Part shown: positions 51,884-60,384 of the stretch, one piece after another
Layout: every line of letters begins with the position of its first letter
How positions within the stretch are numbered: the first letter of the stretch is position 1
Source of the DNA: Lamprocystis purpurea DSM 4197
GTDB taxonomy: Bacteria; Pseudomonadota; Gammaproteobacteria; Chromatiales; Chromatiaceae
Assembly: GCF_000379525.1 (NCBI RefSeq)
Contig: NZ_KB902408.1
Location: 41,023-105,022, forward strand
DNA length: 64,000 bases
Reading direction: 5' to 3'
Notes under the pieces: generated by a model
The model's input: the letters and a program-made list of their open reading frames with translations, nothing else
Databases searched by the model: none
Told to the model about the DNA's origin: nothing
Program-made: the position numbers and the translations under genes

Positions 51884-52291
51884 TTATCGCCTGTCTGAAT
51901 CGCTATGGTACCGACAGTAGAGTTTAATGGCTGGCCACAACGAACCCGGCTCGCGGCTTGCCGGGGCATCCGCCAGGCAGACACCGAGTCCGGCGCCGTC
52001 GCCGATCGGGTCCGGCACCCAATGGGCACAGGTGCCGCAGGTGACGGGTGTTGCGGGCCTGAGCGTCGCATCCGGCAGTAGGTCCGGGTCTGAGAACGGC
52101 TCTGCCGTCTGCTCGGGTTCGATGCTCAGGGCGTCGGGGTACCAGGTGCGAACCTCATCGAAGGTCGCGGGCGGGGTGAATGAATGCGCTGCAACGGAAC
52201 CATCGAGGTGACGCACCAGCCAGCATTGGCGGGCCGGCTCGGGTACTGGTTCCGCCGGGCTCGGTAAGCGGTGCTTGGCTAGCTTTCCCAT
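51884..52291 (-). CDS. hypothetical protein with C-terminal zinc-ribbon-like motif
   Basis: The 135-residue protein (ATG 52291; an ATG at 52312 would add seven residues) has an N-terminal Pro-rich region, a domain reading QCWLVRHLDGS and FDEVRTWYPDALSIEP, and C-terminal cysteines VTCGTCAHWVPDP, GLGVCLAD and YCRYH. The CxxC-x(n)-C-x(n)-C pattern with GxC and P is shared by proteins found beside mobile elements. Function unknown. Confidence 0.55.
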   Translation of the reverse strand: MGKLAKHRLPSPAEPVPEPARQCWLVRHLDGSVAAHSFTPPATFDEVRTWYPDALSIEPEQTAEPFSDPDLLPDATLRPATPVTCGTCAHWVPDPIGDGAGLGVCLADAPASREPGSLWPAIKLYCRYHSDSDRR

Positions 52292-52551
52292 CGTGCGATG
52301 GGGCTCAAGCAAAAGCGGTGGTCGGGGTCCGGTGTCATATCAACGGTTTCCGCGCGCAATCTGTATACAGGTGCGTATAGCAGAGAAACCGATGAATGTC
52401 GAGTGTCTTTTTTGGCTATCGAAGCTCGCGGCGCAGAGCGCAAGAGCGATGCGCGACACCGCGGAGCGGTGTCACGAGAGTTGGACATGGCTTTTGTCGG
52501 GGCGGGTTTGAAACCCGCCCCTACATCCGGTTATCGCGTTGGACGCCCCTA
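52292..52551. other. gap between hypothetical gene and rnfH, with family D palindrome
   Basis: GGGGCGGGTTT/AAACCCGCCCC forms a hairpin at 52499-52521, followed by CTACATCCGGTTATCGCG. It is 30 bases from the end of rnfH and may serve as its terminator. No gene is supported. Confidence 0.5.
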
Positions 52552-52815
52552 TCAGTCGCGGTCGCGACGCTCCACGGTCTCGGGGTCGGCGATGATGGGG
52601 CGGTAGATCTCGACGCGGTTGCCGTCGGCCAGCTTGGCGTCCAGGCGGGTGATCTTGCCGAAGATGCCGACTTGATTGCGGTCGAGATCGATCTCCGGGA
52701 ATTGATTGAGCAGGCCGGATCGCACGATAGCCTCGCGCACCGTGCTGCCGTCCGGCATGTCCAGCTTGAGCCAGGTCTGTTTGAATTTGTCCGCGTACGC
52801 GATGCCGACGTGCAT
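52552..52815 (-). CDS. rnfH: RnfH family protein
   Basis: The 87-residue protein is an RnfH/UPF0125 ubiquitin-like fold: GIAYADKFKQTWLKLDMPDGSTVREAI, then VGIFGKITRLDAKLADGNRVEIYRPI, the family's diagnostic C-terminal strand. RnfH is the last gene of proteobacterial rnf operons, not a subunit of the membrane complex itself, and its role is not settled. It follows rnfE by 42 bases. Confidence 0.95.
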   Translation of the reverse strand: MHVGIAYADKFKQTWLKLDMPDGSTVREAIVRSGLLNQFPEIDLDRNQVGIFGKITRLDAKLADGNRVEIYRPIIADPETVERRDRD

Positions 52816-52857
52816 TGAATAAACTCCACTCCAGTGTTGCGGTCCAGTGTTGCGGGA

Positions 52858-53562
52858 TCAGCTCAGGACCGGCTCCGCGCTTGCTTGCCGCCGGCGATTC
52901 GCGGCGGCCCGTGCGTCGATCAGGCGCTTGCCGGCGAGCAGGAAGCCCAGGGCCAGGAAGCCGCCGGGCGGCAGGATGGCGAGCAAGAAACCCCGATAGT
53001 CCGGAATCAGGTGCAGTTCCAGGAAGCCGAATGAGGGTCCAAGCAATTGCGCGGCTCCGGCGAACAGGGTACCGCTGCCGATCACCTCGCGCACTCCGCC
53101 CAGGACCACCAGGACCAGGGTGAACCCAAGCCCGATGGCGAGCCCGTCCAGGGCGGAGGCGGCGGCTGGATTCTTCGAGGCGAAAGACTCGGCGCGCCCC
53201 AGGATGGCGCAGTTGACCACGATCAAGGCAATGAAGAGCCCAAGGACTTTGTGCAGTTCATGCGCATAGGCATTGAGACCCAGGTCCACCAGGGTGACCA
53301 GGGTGGCGATCAGCACGATATAGACGGGGATGCGAACCTCGGGCGTGATGACCCCGCGCAGCAGGGACACCAGCAGGTTGGACAGCACCAGTACCGCGGT
53401 GGTGGCAAGCCCCATGCCCAATCCATTGGTTGCGGTGCTGGTCACCGCCAGGGTCGGGCACAGGGCCAACGCCTGGGCCAAAATGACGTTGTTGCCCCAC
53501 AGGCCGTCACGGGTGATCCGGCCCCAGTCGGTGGCGGGTTTCGGTTTGGCGGCATCGGTCAT
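52858..53562 (-). CDS. rnfE: Rnf complex subunit RnfE
   Basis: The 234-residue membrane protein has six hydrophobic segments and matches RnfE/NqrD: GLWGNNVILAQALALCPTLAVTSTATNGLGMG near the N-terminus, VDLGLNAYAHELHKVLGLFIALIVVNCAILGRAE in the centre with the conserved Cys that helps hold the Fe site with RnfA. ATG 53562 is preferred to 53598. RnfE and RnfA form the transmembrane core of the ion-motive ferredoxin:NAD oxidoreductase. Confidence 0.95.
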   Translation of the reverse strand: MTDAAKPKPATDWGRITRDGLWGNNVILAQALALCPTLAVTSTATNGLGMGLATTAVLVLSNLLVSLLRGVITPEVRIPVYIVLIATLVTLVDLGLNAYAHELHKVLGLFIALIVVNCAILGRAESFASKNPAAASALDGLAIGLGFTLVLVVLGGVREVIGSGTLFAGAAQLLGPSFGFLELHLIPDYRGFLLAILPPGGFLALGFLLAGKRLIDARAAANRRRQASAEPVLS

Positions 53563-53618
53563 GGGAGACTCCTGGTATCGATCAGATCCGGTCTGCAACT
53601 GAATGGGGCAACGAACGC

Positions 53619-53718
53619 ATATAGCCTTCGGACGTGATAACCGGACCTAGGGGCGGGTTTCAAACCCGCCCCTACACGAAGGTCTGTCTGGATATCAGGT
53701 GCGAACGCTTTATAACCT
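53619..53718. repeat. family D 98-bp palindromic element between rnfE and rnfG
   Basis: Contains GGGGCGGGTTTCAAACCCGC at 53650 and the unique flank GTCTGTCTGGATATCAGGTG, which recurs at 60254-60350. It breaks the otherwise tight rnf operon. Confidence 0.85.
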
Positions 53719-54345
53719 TTACCGCGGCGGCGCCAACAGCTCCGTTTGATTCGCGGCAAAGAATTCGAGTCCGCCCTTGATGGCGCGCACCACCGCCCGC
53801 GGGGTGATGGTGGCCCCGCTGAACTGATCGAAAGTGCCGCCGTCCTTCTTCACACCCCAGCGTTCAGCCGGCGGGTCGCCCAGAGAGCGGCCCTTGAAGG
53901 CCAGAATCCAGTCGTTCTTGGCGGCTTCGATCTTGTCGCCAAGTCCTGGGGTCTCCTTGTGGGCGAGGACCCGGGTGCCGAGCACCTGGCCTTGGGCATC
54001 CAGGGCCAGGATCAGGGTGATCTCACCCGCGTAGCCGTTGCCGATCACCTGGTAAGCCACCCCAGTGACCTGGCCCGCGCGCAGGGCGCGGTAGACCAGG
54101 ACCGGGGCGCCGGCAGCGTCGGTCAGGGTGAGCGGGTCGGCCGCCAGGTCATTGTCGTGGATTTCGCTCGGCATGACCTGACTGAGCGAGGCGTTGAGGT
54201 CCTCGGCGTGACGCAGGGCGATGGGCTCACGGGTCACCCGGTCGGCCACCGCGAGCAGGGCGGCGGCCAGCAGGGTGAAACCGCCCAGTAACAGGGCCTG
54301 GTAAAGAATGCCGCGCGGCAGGCTGGCCTGGACTGCGGTGCTCAT
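53719..54345 (-). CDS. rnfG: Rnf complex subunit RnfG
   Basis: The 208-residue protein has one N-terminal helix (ILYQALLLGGFTLLAAALLAVAD) and the periplasmic FMN-binding domain with FDQFSGATITPRAVV, where the second Thr carries covalent FMN, as in RnfG/NqrC. GNGYAGEITLILALD and HKETPGLGDKIEA are family blocks. It overlaps rnfD by four bases. Confidence 0.96.
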   Translation of the reverse strand: MSTAVQASLPRGILYQALLLGGFTLLAAALLAVADRVTREPIALRHAEDLNASLSQVMPSEIHDNDLAADPLTLTDAAGAPVLVYRALRAGQVTGVAYQVIGNGYAGEITLILALDAQGQVLGTRVLAHKETPGLGDKIEAAKNDWILAFKGRSLGDPPAERWGVKKDGGTFDQFSGATITPRAVVRAIKGGLEFFAANQTELLAPPR

Positions 54346-55433
54346 CGGGTCACCTCGGCGTCGGCATCGTCGGCGTATTCGATCGGGGCGCCCTTGCGGT
54401 CGCGTCCGTAGACGCGCGGTCGAACGTAGTGATCGATCAGGGGGGTACAGGTATTCATCAGGATGATCGCGAAGGCTACTCCCTCCGGATACGCGGCCCA
54501 GGTGCGGATGCTGTAGATCAGCACGCCCAGCCCCGCCCCGAAGATCAACTGCCCGCGCGGCGAGATCGGCGAGGTCACCGGATCGGTGGCGATGAAGAAG
54601 GCGGCGAGGAGCGTAGCCCCGCCGACCAGATGATAGAGTGCGTCGGGGTAGTGGCCCGGGTCATACAGGTTCATCAGGGTCGCGGCCAGGGCCAGCGTGG
54701 CGATGGTGGCGACGGGGATGTGCCAGGTGATGACCCGCTGTGAGAGCAGGAAGAGCCCGCCGAGCAGGAGCAGTAGGGCGGAGGTTTCGCCCATGCTGCC
54801 GGCCAGGGTGCCGACCGCGTCGGACCAGGGCTGATAGATGCCCGGCAGGATGTCGGGGAGGGGATGGCCCTGGCCGAGTTCAGTGCGGACTTGGCCGAGC
54901 AGTGTCGCCCCGGTCACCATGTCTGGACCGTCCAGGCCGAAGGTGATCGCCAGGCCCTCGCCGAAACCGGGAGCCTGCGGCGAGAACAGCGGTGCCGGGG
55001 CCACATACCGGGTCAACTCGGCCGGAAAGGAGATCAGCAGCGCCACCCGCGCGACCATCGCCGGATTGAACAGGTTCTGGCCGATGCCGCCGAACACCTG
55101 TTTGGCGACCACGATGGCGATCAGCCCGCCCAGGACGCCGATCCACCAGGGCGCCCAGGGCGGCAGACTCATGGCCAGGAGCCAGCCGGTGAGCAGGGCC
55201 GAGCCGTCCAGCAGGCTGGGCCGCAACGGCTTCTCCGCCGCCCGCAGACAGGCGGCTTCCGCGACCAGGCAGGTGCCGACCGTGATCAGGAACAGGAAGA
55301 TCGCCGGCCAGCCGAACTGCCACAGGCTGAACAGGGTGGCGGGGAGCAGGGCGAGGACCACCAGCACCATGATCCGCGAGACGCTGGTCCGCTCATGGGC
55401 GTAGGGTCCCGCGATCGGGGTGTCGCTATACAT
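54342..55433 (-). CDS. rnfD: Rnf complex subunit RnfD
   Basis: The 363-residue integral membrane protein (about ten helices) matches RnfD/NqrB: GPYAHERTSVSRIM at the N-terminus, GGIGQNLFNPAMVARVALL, and VTGATLLGQ with the flavin-bearing Thr. The C-terminal charged tail is typical. It overlaps rnfG by four bases and starts one base after the end of rnfC, so the genes are co-translated. It anchors flavin and helps move ions. Confidence 0.96.
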   Translation of the reverse strand: MYSDTPIAGPYAHERTSVSRIMVLVVLALLPATLFSLWQFGWPAIFLFLITVGTCLVAEAACLRAAEKPLRPSLLDGSALLTGWLLAMSLPPWAPWWIGVLGGLIAIVVAKQVFGGIGQNLFNPAMVARVALLISFPAELTRYVAPAPLFSPQAPGFGEGLAITFGLDGPDMVTGATLLGQVRTELGQGHPLPDILPGIYQPWSDAVGTLAGSMGETSALLLLLGGLFLLSQRVITWHIPVATIATLALAATLMNLYDPGHYPDALYHLVGGATLLAAFFIATDPVTSPISPRGQLIFGAGLGVLIYSIRTWAAYPEGVAFAIILMNTCTPLIDHYVRPRVYGRDRKGAPIEYADDADAEVTR

Positions 55434-55434
55434 C

Positions 55435-56916
55435 TCAGGCCTCGGCCCGGCGGTCCGCCGGTGTCTGGGCCGGCGGCTTGCCGGCGGATTCCCGTTTACG
55501 CGCGGCCATGGCCTCGCGCTTCGCCTGCTGGATCGCCTCGATGCGCGCGGTGCGCTGTTCGATCAGGCGCTTGGTCTCGGCCTGCTTTTGCTTGGCGCGT
55601 CCGCGGGCGGCCATCTCGCCTTTCGCGTAGTTGAAGAACTGAACCAACGGGATGTGGGCTGGACAGACGTAGGAACAGGACCCGCAGCCGATGCAGTCCA
55701 TCAGCCCCAGGCGCACCGTGCCGTCGAGGTCTCCGGCGCGGGCATGGGCGGCCATCTGCAGCGGCAACAGGCCGCAGGGGCAGGCGGCGACACAGTTGGC
55801 ACAGCGGATACAGGGGGCCGCCGCCTGCGCATTGACTTCCTCGGCGGTCAGGGCCAGGACCCCGTTGCTGCCCTTGACGATCGGCACCCGAGTGCCGGGC
55901 AGTGGATTGCCCATCATGGGGCCGCCGCTGATCAGGCGCGTGGGTTCCTCCCGGAAGCCGCCGCAATAGTCGATCAGATGCTGCACCGGCGTCCCCAGGG
56001 GCACCCGCAGGTTGCGCGGCCGGGTGATGGCGCCGCCGCTGACGGTGACCAGGCGCGACACCAGCGGCCAGCCCAGGCGCAGCGCCTGGTGGACCGCGAA
56101 GGCAGTGGCCGGGTTATGGACCACCACGCCGATGTCGGCGGTGAGTCCGCGGGCTGGGGTCTCGCGGCCGGTGAGGGTCTGCACCAGATGCTTTTCCGAA
56201 CCCATGGGGTAGCGCATGGGCAGGCCGGCCACCCGCACCGCGGGACTGTCCGCGGCCGCCCCGGTCATGGCCGCCTGGGCCTGGGGCTTGTTGTTCTCGA
56301 TGGCGATGATGATCTGCGTCACCCCCAGGGCATGGGCCATGATGCGGGCGCCGTCGAGGACCTGCGCGGTGTGCTCGCGCATCAGCCGGTCATCGCAGGT
56401 CAGATAGGGCTCGCACTCGGCGCCGTTGATGACCAGGGTGTGGAGCCGGTATTTCTTGCGCAGATTGAGCTTGACCGCAGAAGGGAAGGTGGCGCCGCCC
56501 ATCCCGACGATGCCCGCCGCGGCGACCCGGGCCGCGATCTCATCGGGGTCCAGGGCGAAGGGGTCGGGCACGCCTTCGATGCCCTCCAGCCACTGATCTT
56601 TGCCATCGGGTTGCAGGGTGATGGTCCGTACCGAGAGGCCGGAGACATGGTGCGCCGGGAAGCTGCCGATCCCCATGACGCGCCCGGAGGTCGGGGCGTG
56701 CACCGGGGCGGAGATGGGTCCCTGGCCGATGCCCAGCAGCTCACCCTTGGCCACCTGCTGACCGCGGCGCACGGCGGGGGTGGCCGCGTTGCCGATATGC
56801 TGCTGCAAGGGAACATGCAGCAGGGGCGCCAGGGGCAGGTCTTCGATGGCCTGGTCGGCCGCCAGATGTTTGCGGTCTTCCGGATGAACGCCGCCGCGGA
56901 TGTTGAAGAGTTTCAT
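55435..56916 (-). CDS. rnfC: Rnf complex subunit RnfC
   Basis: The 493-residue peripheral protein is RnfC: GGVHPEDRKHL at the start, GMGGATFPSAVKLN and INGAECEPYLTCDDRLM for NADH/FMN binding, and two [4Fe-4S] clusters CIRCANCVAACPCG and CIGCGSCSYVC near residues 375-425. The C-terminal tail is Lys/Arg/Gln-rich (KQKQAETKRLIEQR) and shorter than in E. coli RsxC. It accepts or gives electrons to NAD(H) at the cytoplasmic face. It is 18 bases from rnfB. Confidence 0.97.
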   Translation of the reverse strand: MKLFNIRGGVHPEDRKHLAADQAIEDLPLAPLLHVPLQQHIGNAATPAVRRGQQVAKGELLGIGQGPISAPVHAPTSGRVMGIGSFPAHHVSGLSVRTITLQPDGKDQWLEGIEGVPDPFALDPDEIAARVAAAGIVGMGGATFPSAVKLNLRKKYRLHTLVINGAECEPYLTCDDRLMREHTAQVLDGARIMAHALGVTQIIIAIENNKPQAQAAMTGAAADSPAVRVAGLPMRYPMGSEKHLVQTLTGRETPARGLTADIGVVVHNPATAFAVHQALRLGWPLVSRLVTVSGGAITRPRNLRVPLGTPVQHLIDYCGGFREEPTRLISGGPMMGNPLPGTRVPIVKGSNGVLALTAEEVNAQAAAPCIRCANCVAACPCGLLPLQMAAHARAGDLDGTVRLGLMDCIGCGSCSYVCPAHIPLVQFFNYAKGEMAARGRAKQKQAETKRLIEQRTARIEAIQQAKREAMAARKRESAGKPPAQTPADRRAEA

Positions 56917-56934
56917 CTTATTCGCTCATCCAGA

Positions 56935-57468
56935 TCAAGCGCTTAGCTGGGCCGGATTGGGCCAGAACCAGGTCTGCAGGGTCGCCGCCACCGGCCGCAT
57001 CTCGATGCATTCGGTGGGGCAGACCTCGAAGCATTTGCCGCAACCGATACAGGCATCGGCGAAAACGCTGTGGATCATGTTATTCGCCCCCATGATCGCG
57101 TCCGATGGGCAGCGCTTGAAGCATTTGCAGCACCCGATGCACAGGTTCTCGTTGATGTGAGCGACGGTCGGGGCCTGCTCGGCGACGCCCGCCAGGTTGA
57201 CCGCTTGTCCGAGCAGGCTGGCGAGTTCCTCGACCACCGCCCGACCGCCGGGGACGCAGATGGTAACGGCGGCCGTCCCGCTGGCGATCGCCTCCGCGGC
57301 CGGGCCGCAGCCTGGGTAGCCACATTGTCCGCATTGAGAACCGGGTAATAGGGCGGCGACTTTGTCGGTGAGCGGATTCCCCTCGACCCGCAGGTAGCGG
57401 GAGGCGAGGCCGAGCAGCCCACCTAGGGTCAGGCCGAGAAGTGCGATACTGCCGATGGCGATGATCAC
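56935..57468 (-). CDS. rnfB: Rnf complex subunit RnfB
   Basis: The 177-residue protein has an N-terminal membrane helix (MIIAIGSIALLGLTLGGLLGLA), a four-Cys motif PGSQCGQCGYPGC for a [4Fe-4S] cluster, and two ferredoxin clusters CIGCCKCFKRCP and CIGCGKCFEVCP. RnfB takes electrons to or from soluble ferredoxin or flavodoxin. Length is normal for proteobacteria. 48 bases separate it from rnfA. Confidence 0.97.
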   Translation of the reverse strand: MIIAIGSIALLGLTLGGLLGLASRYLRVEGNPLTDKVAALLPGSQCGQCGYPGCGPAAEAIASGTAAVTICVPGGRAVVEELASLLGQAVNLAGVAEQAPTVAHINENLCIGCCKCFKRCPSDAIMGANNMIHSVFADACIGCGKCFEVCPTECIEMRPVAATLQTWFWPNPAQLSA

Positions 57469-57516
57469 GATTGCGTTTCTCCGGGGCCGTCCGCGATCAG
57501 GCGGCGGCCATGTTGG

Positions 57517-58110
57517 TCACGCCAGACCCGCGAAGCCCATGAACCCGAGGGACAAGAGACCCGCGACGATGAAGGCGATTGGCAACCCCGCGAAGGCCGC
57601 GGGTACCTGGGCTAGGGCCAGACGCTCGCGCAGCCCGGCAAAGAGAACCATGACCAGGGTGAAGCCCAGGGCCGAGCCAAACCCGTACACAACACTCTGA
57701 AACAACCCTTGCCCCTCCTGGGATGTTAACAAGGCAATGCCGAGCACAGCGCAGTTGGTGGTGATCAGCGGCAGGTAGATGCCCAGAACCTGGTATAAGG
57801 CGGGTGAGACCTTGCGGATGACCATTTCGGTGAAGGTCACCACGGCGGCGATCACCAGAATGAAGGTCAGAATACGCAGGTAACCGATTTGAAGGGGCTC
57901 CAGTAACCAATGGTCCAACAGCCAGCCCGCCAGTGTGGCCATGGTGAGGACGAAGGTCGTGGCCAGCCCCATGCCCAGGGCGGAGTCGATTTTGTTCGAG
58001 ACACCCATGAAGGAACAGAGCCCGAGAAACTTCACGAGCAACACATTGTTGACCAGCGCGGTCCCTAAGATCAGCAGCAGGTACTCGCCCATTCCCGAAT
58101 CCACCGTCAT
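57517..58110 (-). CDS. rnfA: Rnf complex subunit RnfA
   Basis: The protein (197 residues from ATG 58110, 191 from ATG 58092) is a six-helix membrane subunit: [32 protein letters not shown] with the conserved Cys at the Fe site, and [20 protein letters not shown] in the second half. The second ATG gives the usual MxEYLLL start and has GGATTCGGGA upstream. It is the first gene of rnfABCDGEH and lies about 20 bases after a candidate sigma-54 promoter. Confidence 0.95.
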   Translation of the reverse strand: MTVDSGMGEYLLLILGTALVNNVLLVKFLGLCSFMGVSNKIDSALGMGLATTFVLTMATLAGWLLDHWLLEPLQIGYLRILTFILVIAAVVTFTEMVIRKVSPALYQVLGIYLPLITTNCAVLGIALLTSQEGQGLFQSVVYGFGSALGFTLVMVLFAGLRERLALAQVPAAFAGLPIAFIVAGLLSLGFMGFAGLA

Positions 58111-58130
58111 ACTTAGCTTGGGACTCCAAA

Positions 58131-58146
58131 TGCAATCGCGATGCCA
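58131..58146 (-). promoter_or_regulatory. candidate sigma-54 (RpoN) promoter of the rnf operon
   Basis: On the minus strand the sequence is TGGCATCGCGATTGCA, matching TGGCAC-N5-TTGCA with the essential GG (-24) and GC (-12) ten bases apart. Transcription would start near 58121, just before the rnfA ATG at 58110. With the NifA-type site at 58301-58316 this predicts nitrogen-fixation control of rnf. Confidence 0.8.
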
Positions 58147-58300
58147 GAATAACGGGGGGCGCGGCGGCGGTGTACCGAAGTGCTCCGGCAGGCGTGCGAT
58201 TCCGATACTGACCGCACAAAGGATCAGGGCTTTAGCGTTACGATGGCGGCGGGAAGCGGGGGCCGTCCACGCGGGACGGCGACCCGAGCCGACTCCAAGC

Positions 58301-58316
58301 TGTGGTCGACACGACA
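58301..58316. promoter_or_regulatory. candidate NifA upstream activator sequence
   Basis: TGT-GGTCGACACG-ACA, a perfect match to the NifA binding consensus TGT-N10-ACA. It lies about 170 bases upstream of the sigma-54 promoter of rnfA, in the usual activator range, and between the divergent rnf and nifL genes. Confidence 0.7.
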
Positions 58317-58526
58317 ACCCGACCGCGGCGCGACGGTGGAATTGTCGTAAGATCGACAAGACGTCCGCCGCGCGGGTCGGGGACCGGGGGCGCGGATGCC
58401 GATCAGGCGATTGCCGGAGCACTCAACCGGCCGTGCCATCCGGTTTTGGTCGGACGGCGCCGCTCGGGTATGCTTCGTGCAGTATTTCGCAACCTACAGA
58501 CCTCATGACCCTGACTGGAGATCGCC

Positions 58527-60167
58527 GTGTCGGCTCGACCAAACCCGGAGTCCGCGGACCACGTCGTTGTGAATGCCTTGAGTGAGTTCCTCGCCTCGCC
58601 CCCGGCGGGTACGCCGGGGGAGATCATCGAGGCGCTAACCCTGATGGCCGGGAATGCGGCGGACCCGCTGCCGCCGCGGCTCTTTTTCGAGGCCGTGGAA
58701 CAGGCGCCCTCCGCCATTTCGATCACCGACGCACGGGCGCGCATCCTCTACGTCAACCGGGCCTTCGAGCTGTTGACCGGCTACACCCGCGAGGAGGTGA
58801 TCGGTGAGAACGAGTCGATCCTGTCGAACAAGGCGACGCCGGAGAACATCTATCAGCACCTGTGGCGGACCATCCAGGGCAAGCAAACCTGGACCGGTAC
58901 CCTGGTGAACCGCACCCGTCAGGGTGGGGACTATCTGGCCGAGTTGACCATCGCCCCGGTGTTGGATCAGGGCGGCGGACTCAAGTATTTCCTGGGGATG
59001 CACCGGGACGTGACCAAGGTGCACGAACTCGAGGGCGAACTGCGCCGCCAGAAGATGCGCATCGAGACCGTGCTGGATGCCGCGCCGGTGGTGGTGGTGC
59101 TGCTCGATGCCGAAGGGCGGGTACTGCTGGAGAATCAGGCGTGCAAGAAGCTCTACAGTGAGCTGAGCGGCCGCGAGCCGGGGGAGGCGTTCAGCGCGGC
59201 CCTGCGTGAGCAAGTGGGTCTGGACCCGTTGGTCGAGTGTCTGAGCGGGCGCGCGTTCAAAGATTTGGAGATCAGTATCGCGGCACCGGGTTCGAGCGGT
59301 CCCCGCTGGTTCTCCTGCTCGGGGACCCCGGCGGACGAACTGGACCCCAGTGCCCGCGGTTTCTTCGGACGGCAAAAGAAGGGCGAGCGGCGCATGCTGC
59401 TGCTGGCCAACGAGGTGACCGCGCGTCGTCGGGAGATCGAGCGTGCCCACCTGGAGAACCTGCGCGCCCGCCTGGCGGAACAGCAGTTGACGCACAGCTT
59501 GCATGAGACCATGGCCGCGTCCATCTACCAGATTCAGGCGCCGATGAACGTCATCCAGGCCGCCGCGGCCCTGGCGCGCAGCGGCAGCGCGAGCCTGGAG
59601 ACCCTGGCGGAGATGCTGGAGGATATCAGCCGGTCCGGCACCAAGGCGCTGGACACGCTGAAGGCGGCTTTGCCCGAGGGTCCGCGTGAACCGGGTGTCA
59701 TGGTCAACGTCAACGAACTGCTGCGCCAGGTTCTGGAGTTGGAAACCGACCGCTTGCTGGCGGCCGGCATCGTGGTGGATTGGCGACCATCGCACCTGCT
59801 GCCGGAACTGCCCGGTCATAAAGATTCGTTGCGGTCGCTATTCAAGCATCTGATTGATAATGCGATTCAGGCGGTGAATGAGTCCGGCCGTCCGCAACGC
59901 GATTTGTTGTTGGCGACCCGCAGCGTCGACGGCGCCGTGGAGGTCGCGGTCCAGGACAATGGTCGCGGTATCCCGTTCGAGGATCGCTTTCGGGTTTTCG
60001 AGCCCTTCTATATCGGTTGGCGCAATCGGCGTGGCCGGGCCGGGATGGGGCTGCCCATGGCGCAGGAGATCGTCAATGCCCATGGCGGCTACATCGAGGT
60101 GGACCCGGACTATCAGGACGGTTGCCGTATCCACCTGACCTTGAGCGCTGTACCGGCAGACCAGTAA
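58527..60167 (+). CDS. nifL: nitrogen fixation negative regulator NifL
   Basis: The 546-residue protein has a PAS domain that should bind FAD (about residues 52-165; AVEQAPSAISITDARARILYVNRAF), a second PAS (about 175-290) and a histidine-kinase-like C-terminal half with N box HLIDNAIQAVNE, DNGRGIP and GRAGMGLPMAQEIV. The H-box region (IYQIQAPMNVIQAA) has no phospho-acceptor His in the usual place, in keeping with NifL control by protein contact and not by phosphotransfer. GTG 58527 has CTGGAG upstream. NifL holds NifA inactive in oxygen or fixed nitrogen. It is divergent from rnf. Confidence 0.95.
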   Translation: MSARPNPESADHVVVNALSEFLASPPAGTPGEIIEALTLMAGNAADPLPPRLFFEAVEQAPSAISITDARARILYVNRAFELLTGYTREEVIGENESILSNKATPENIYQHLWRTIQGKQTWTGTLVNRTRQGGDYLAELTIAPVLDQGGGLKYFLGMHRDVTKVHELEGELRRQKMRIETVLDAAPVVVVLLDAEGRVLLENQACKKLYSELSGREPGEAFSAALREQVGLDPLVECLSGRAFKDLEISIAAPGSSGPRWFSCSGTPADELDPSARGFFGRQKKGERRMLLLANEVTARRREIERAHLENLRARLAEQQLTHSLHETMAASIYQIQAPMNVIQAAAALARSGSASLETLAEMLEDISRSGTKALDTLKAALPEGPREPGVMVNVNELLRQVLELETDRLLAAGIVVDWRPSHLLPELPGHKDSLRSLFKHLIDNAIQAVNESGRPQRDLLLATRSVDGAVEVAVQDNGRGIPFEDRFRVFEPFYIGWRNRRGRAGMGLPMAQEIVNAHGGYIEVDPDYQDGCRIHLTLSAVPADQ

Positions 60168-60253
60168 GGCGCTGAAATGTGAGTCACCGTTCGTGAAAAG
60201 CAGCGGGGTTCGTGGTGCGGACCGAAACCGCGACTGACTTCGCTCGTCACTGT

Positions 60254-60350
60254 TATAGCCGTCGAATATGATGACCGGACGTAGGGGAGGGTTTAAAACC
60301 CGCCCCTACACCAAAGCTCTGTCTGGATATCAGGTGCGAAGGCTATAACC
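60254..60350. repeat. family D palindromic element between nifL and nifA
   Basis: 97 bases bounded by a perfect 9-base inverted repeat, GTTATAGCC (60252-60260) and GGCTATAAC (60341-60349), with AGGGTTTAAAACCCGCCCCT in the centre and GTCTGTCTGGATATCAGGTG beside it. A diverged copy is at 53619-53718. Confidence 0.85.
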
Positions 60351-60384
60351 AACCACTAACCACCAGCTACTCGCCATTTAGCTA

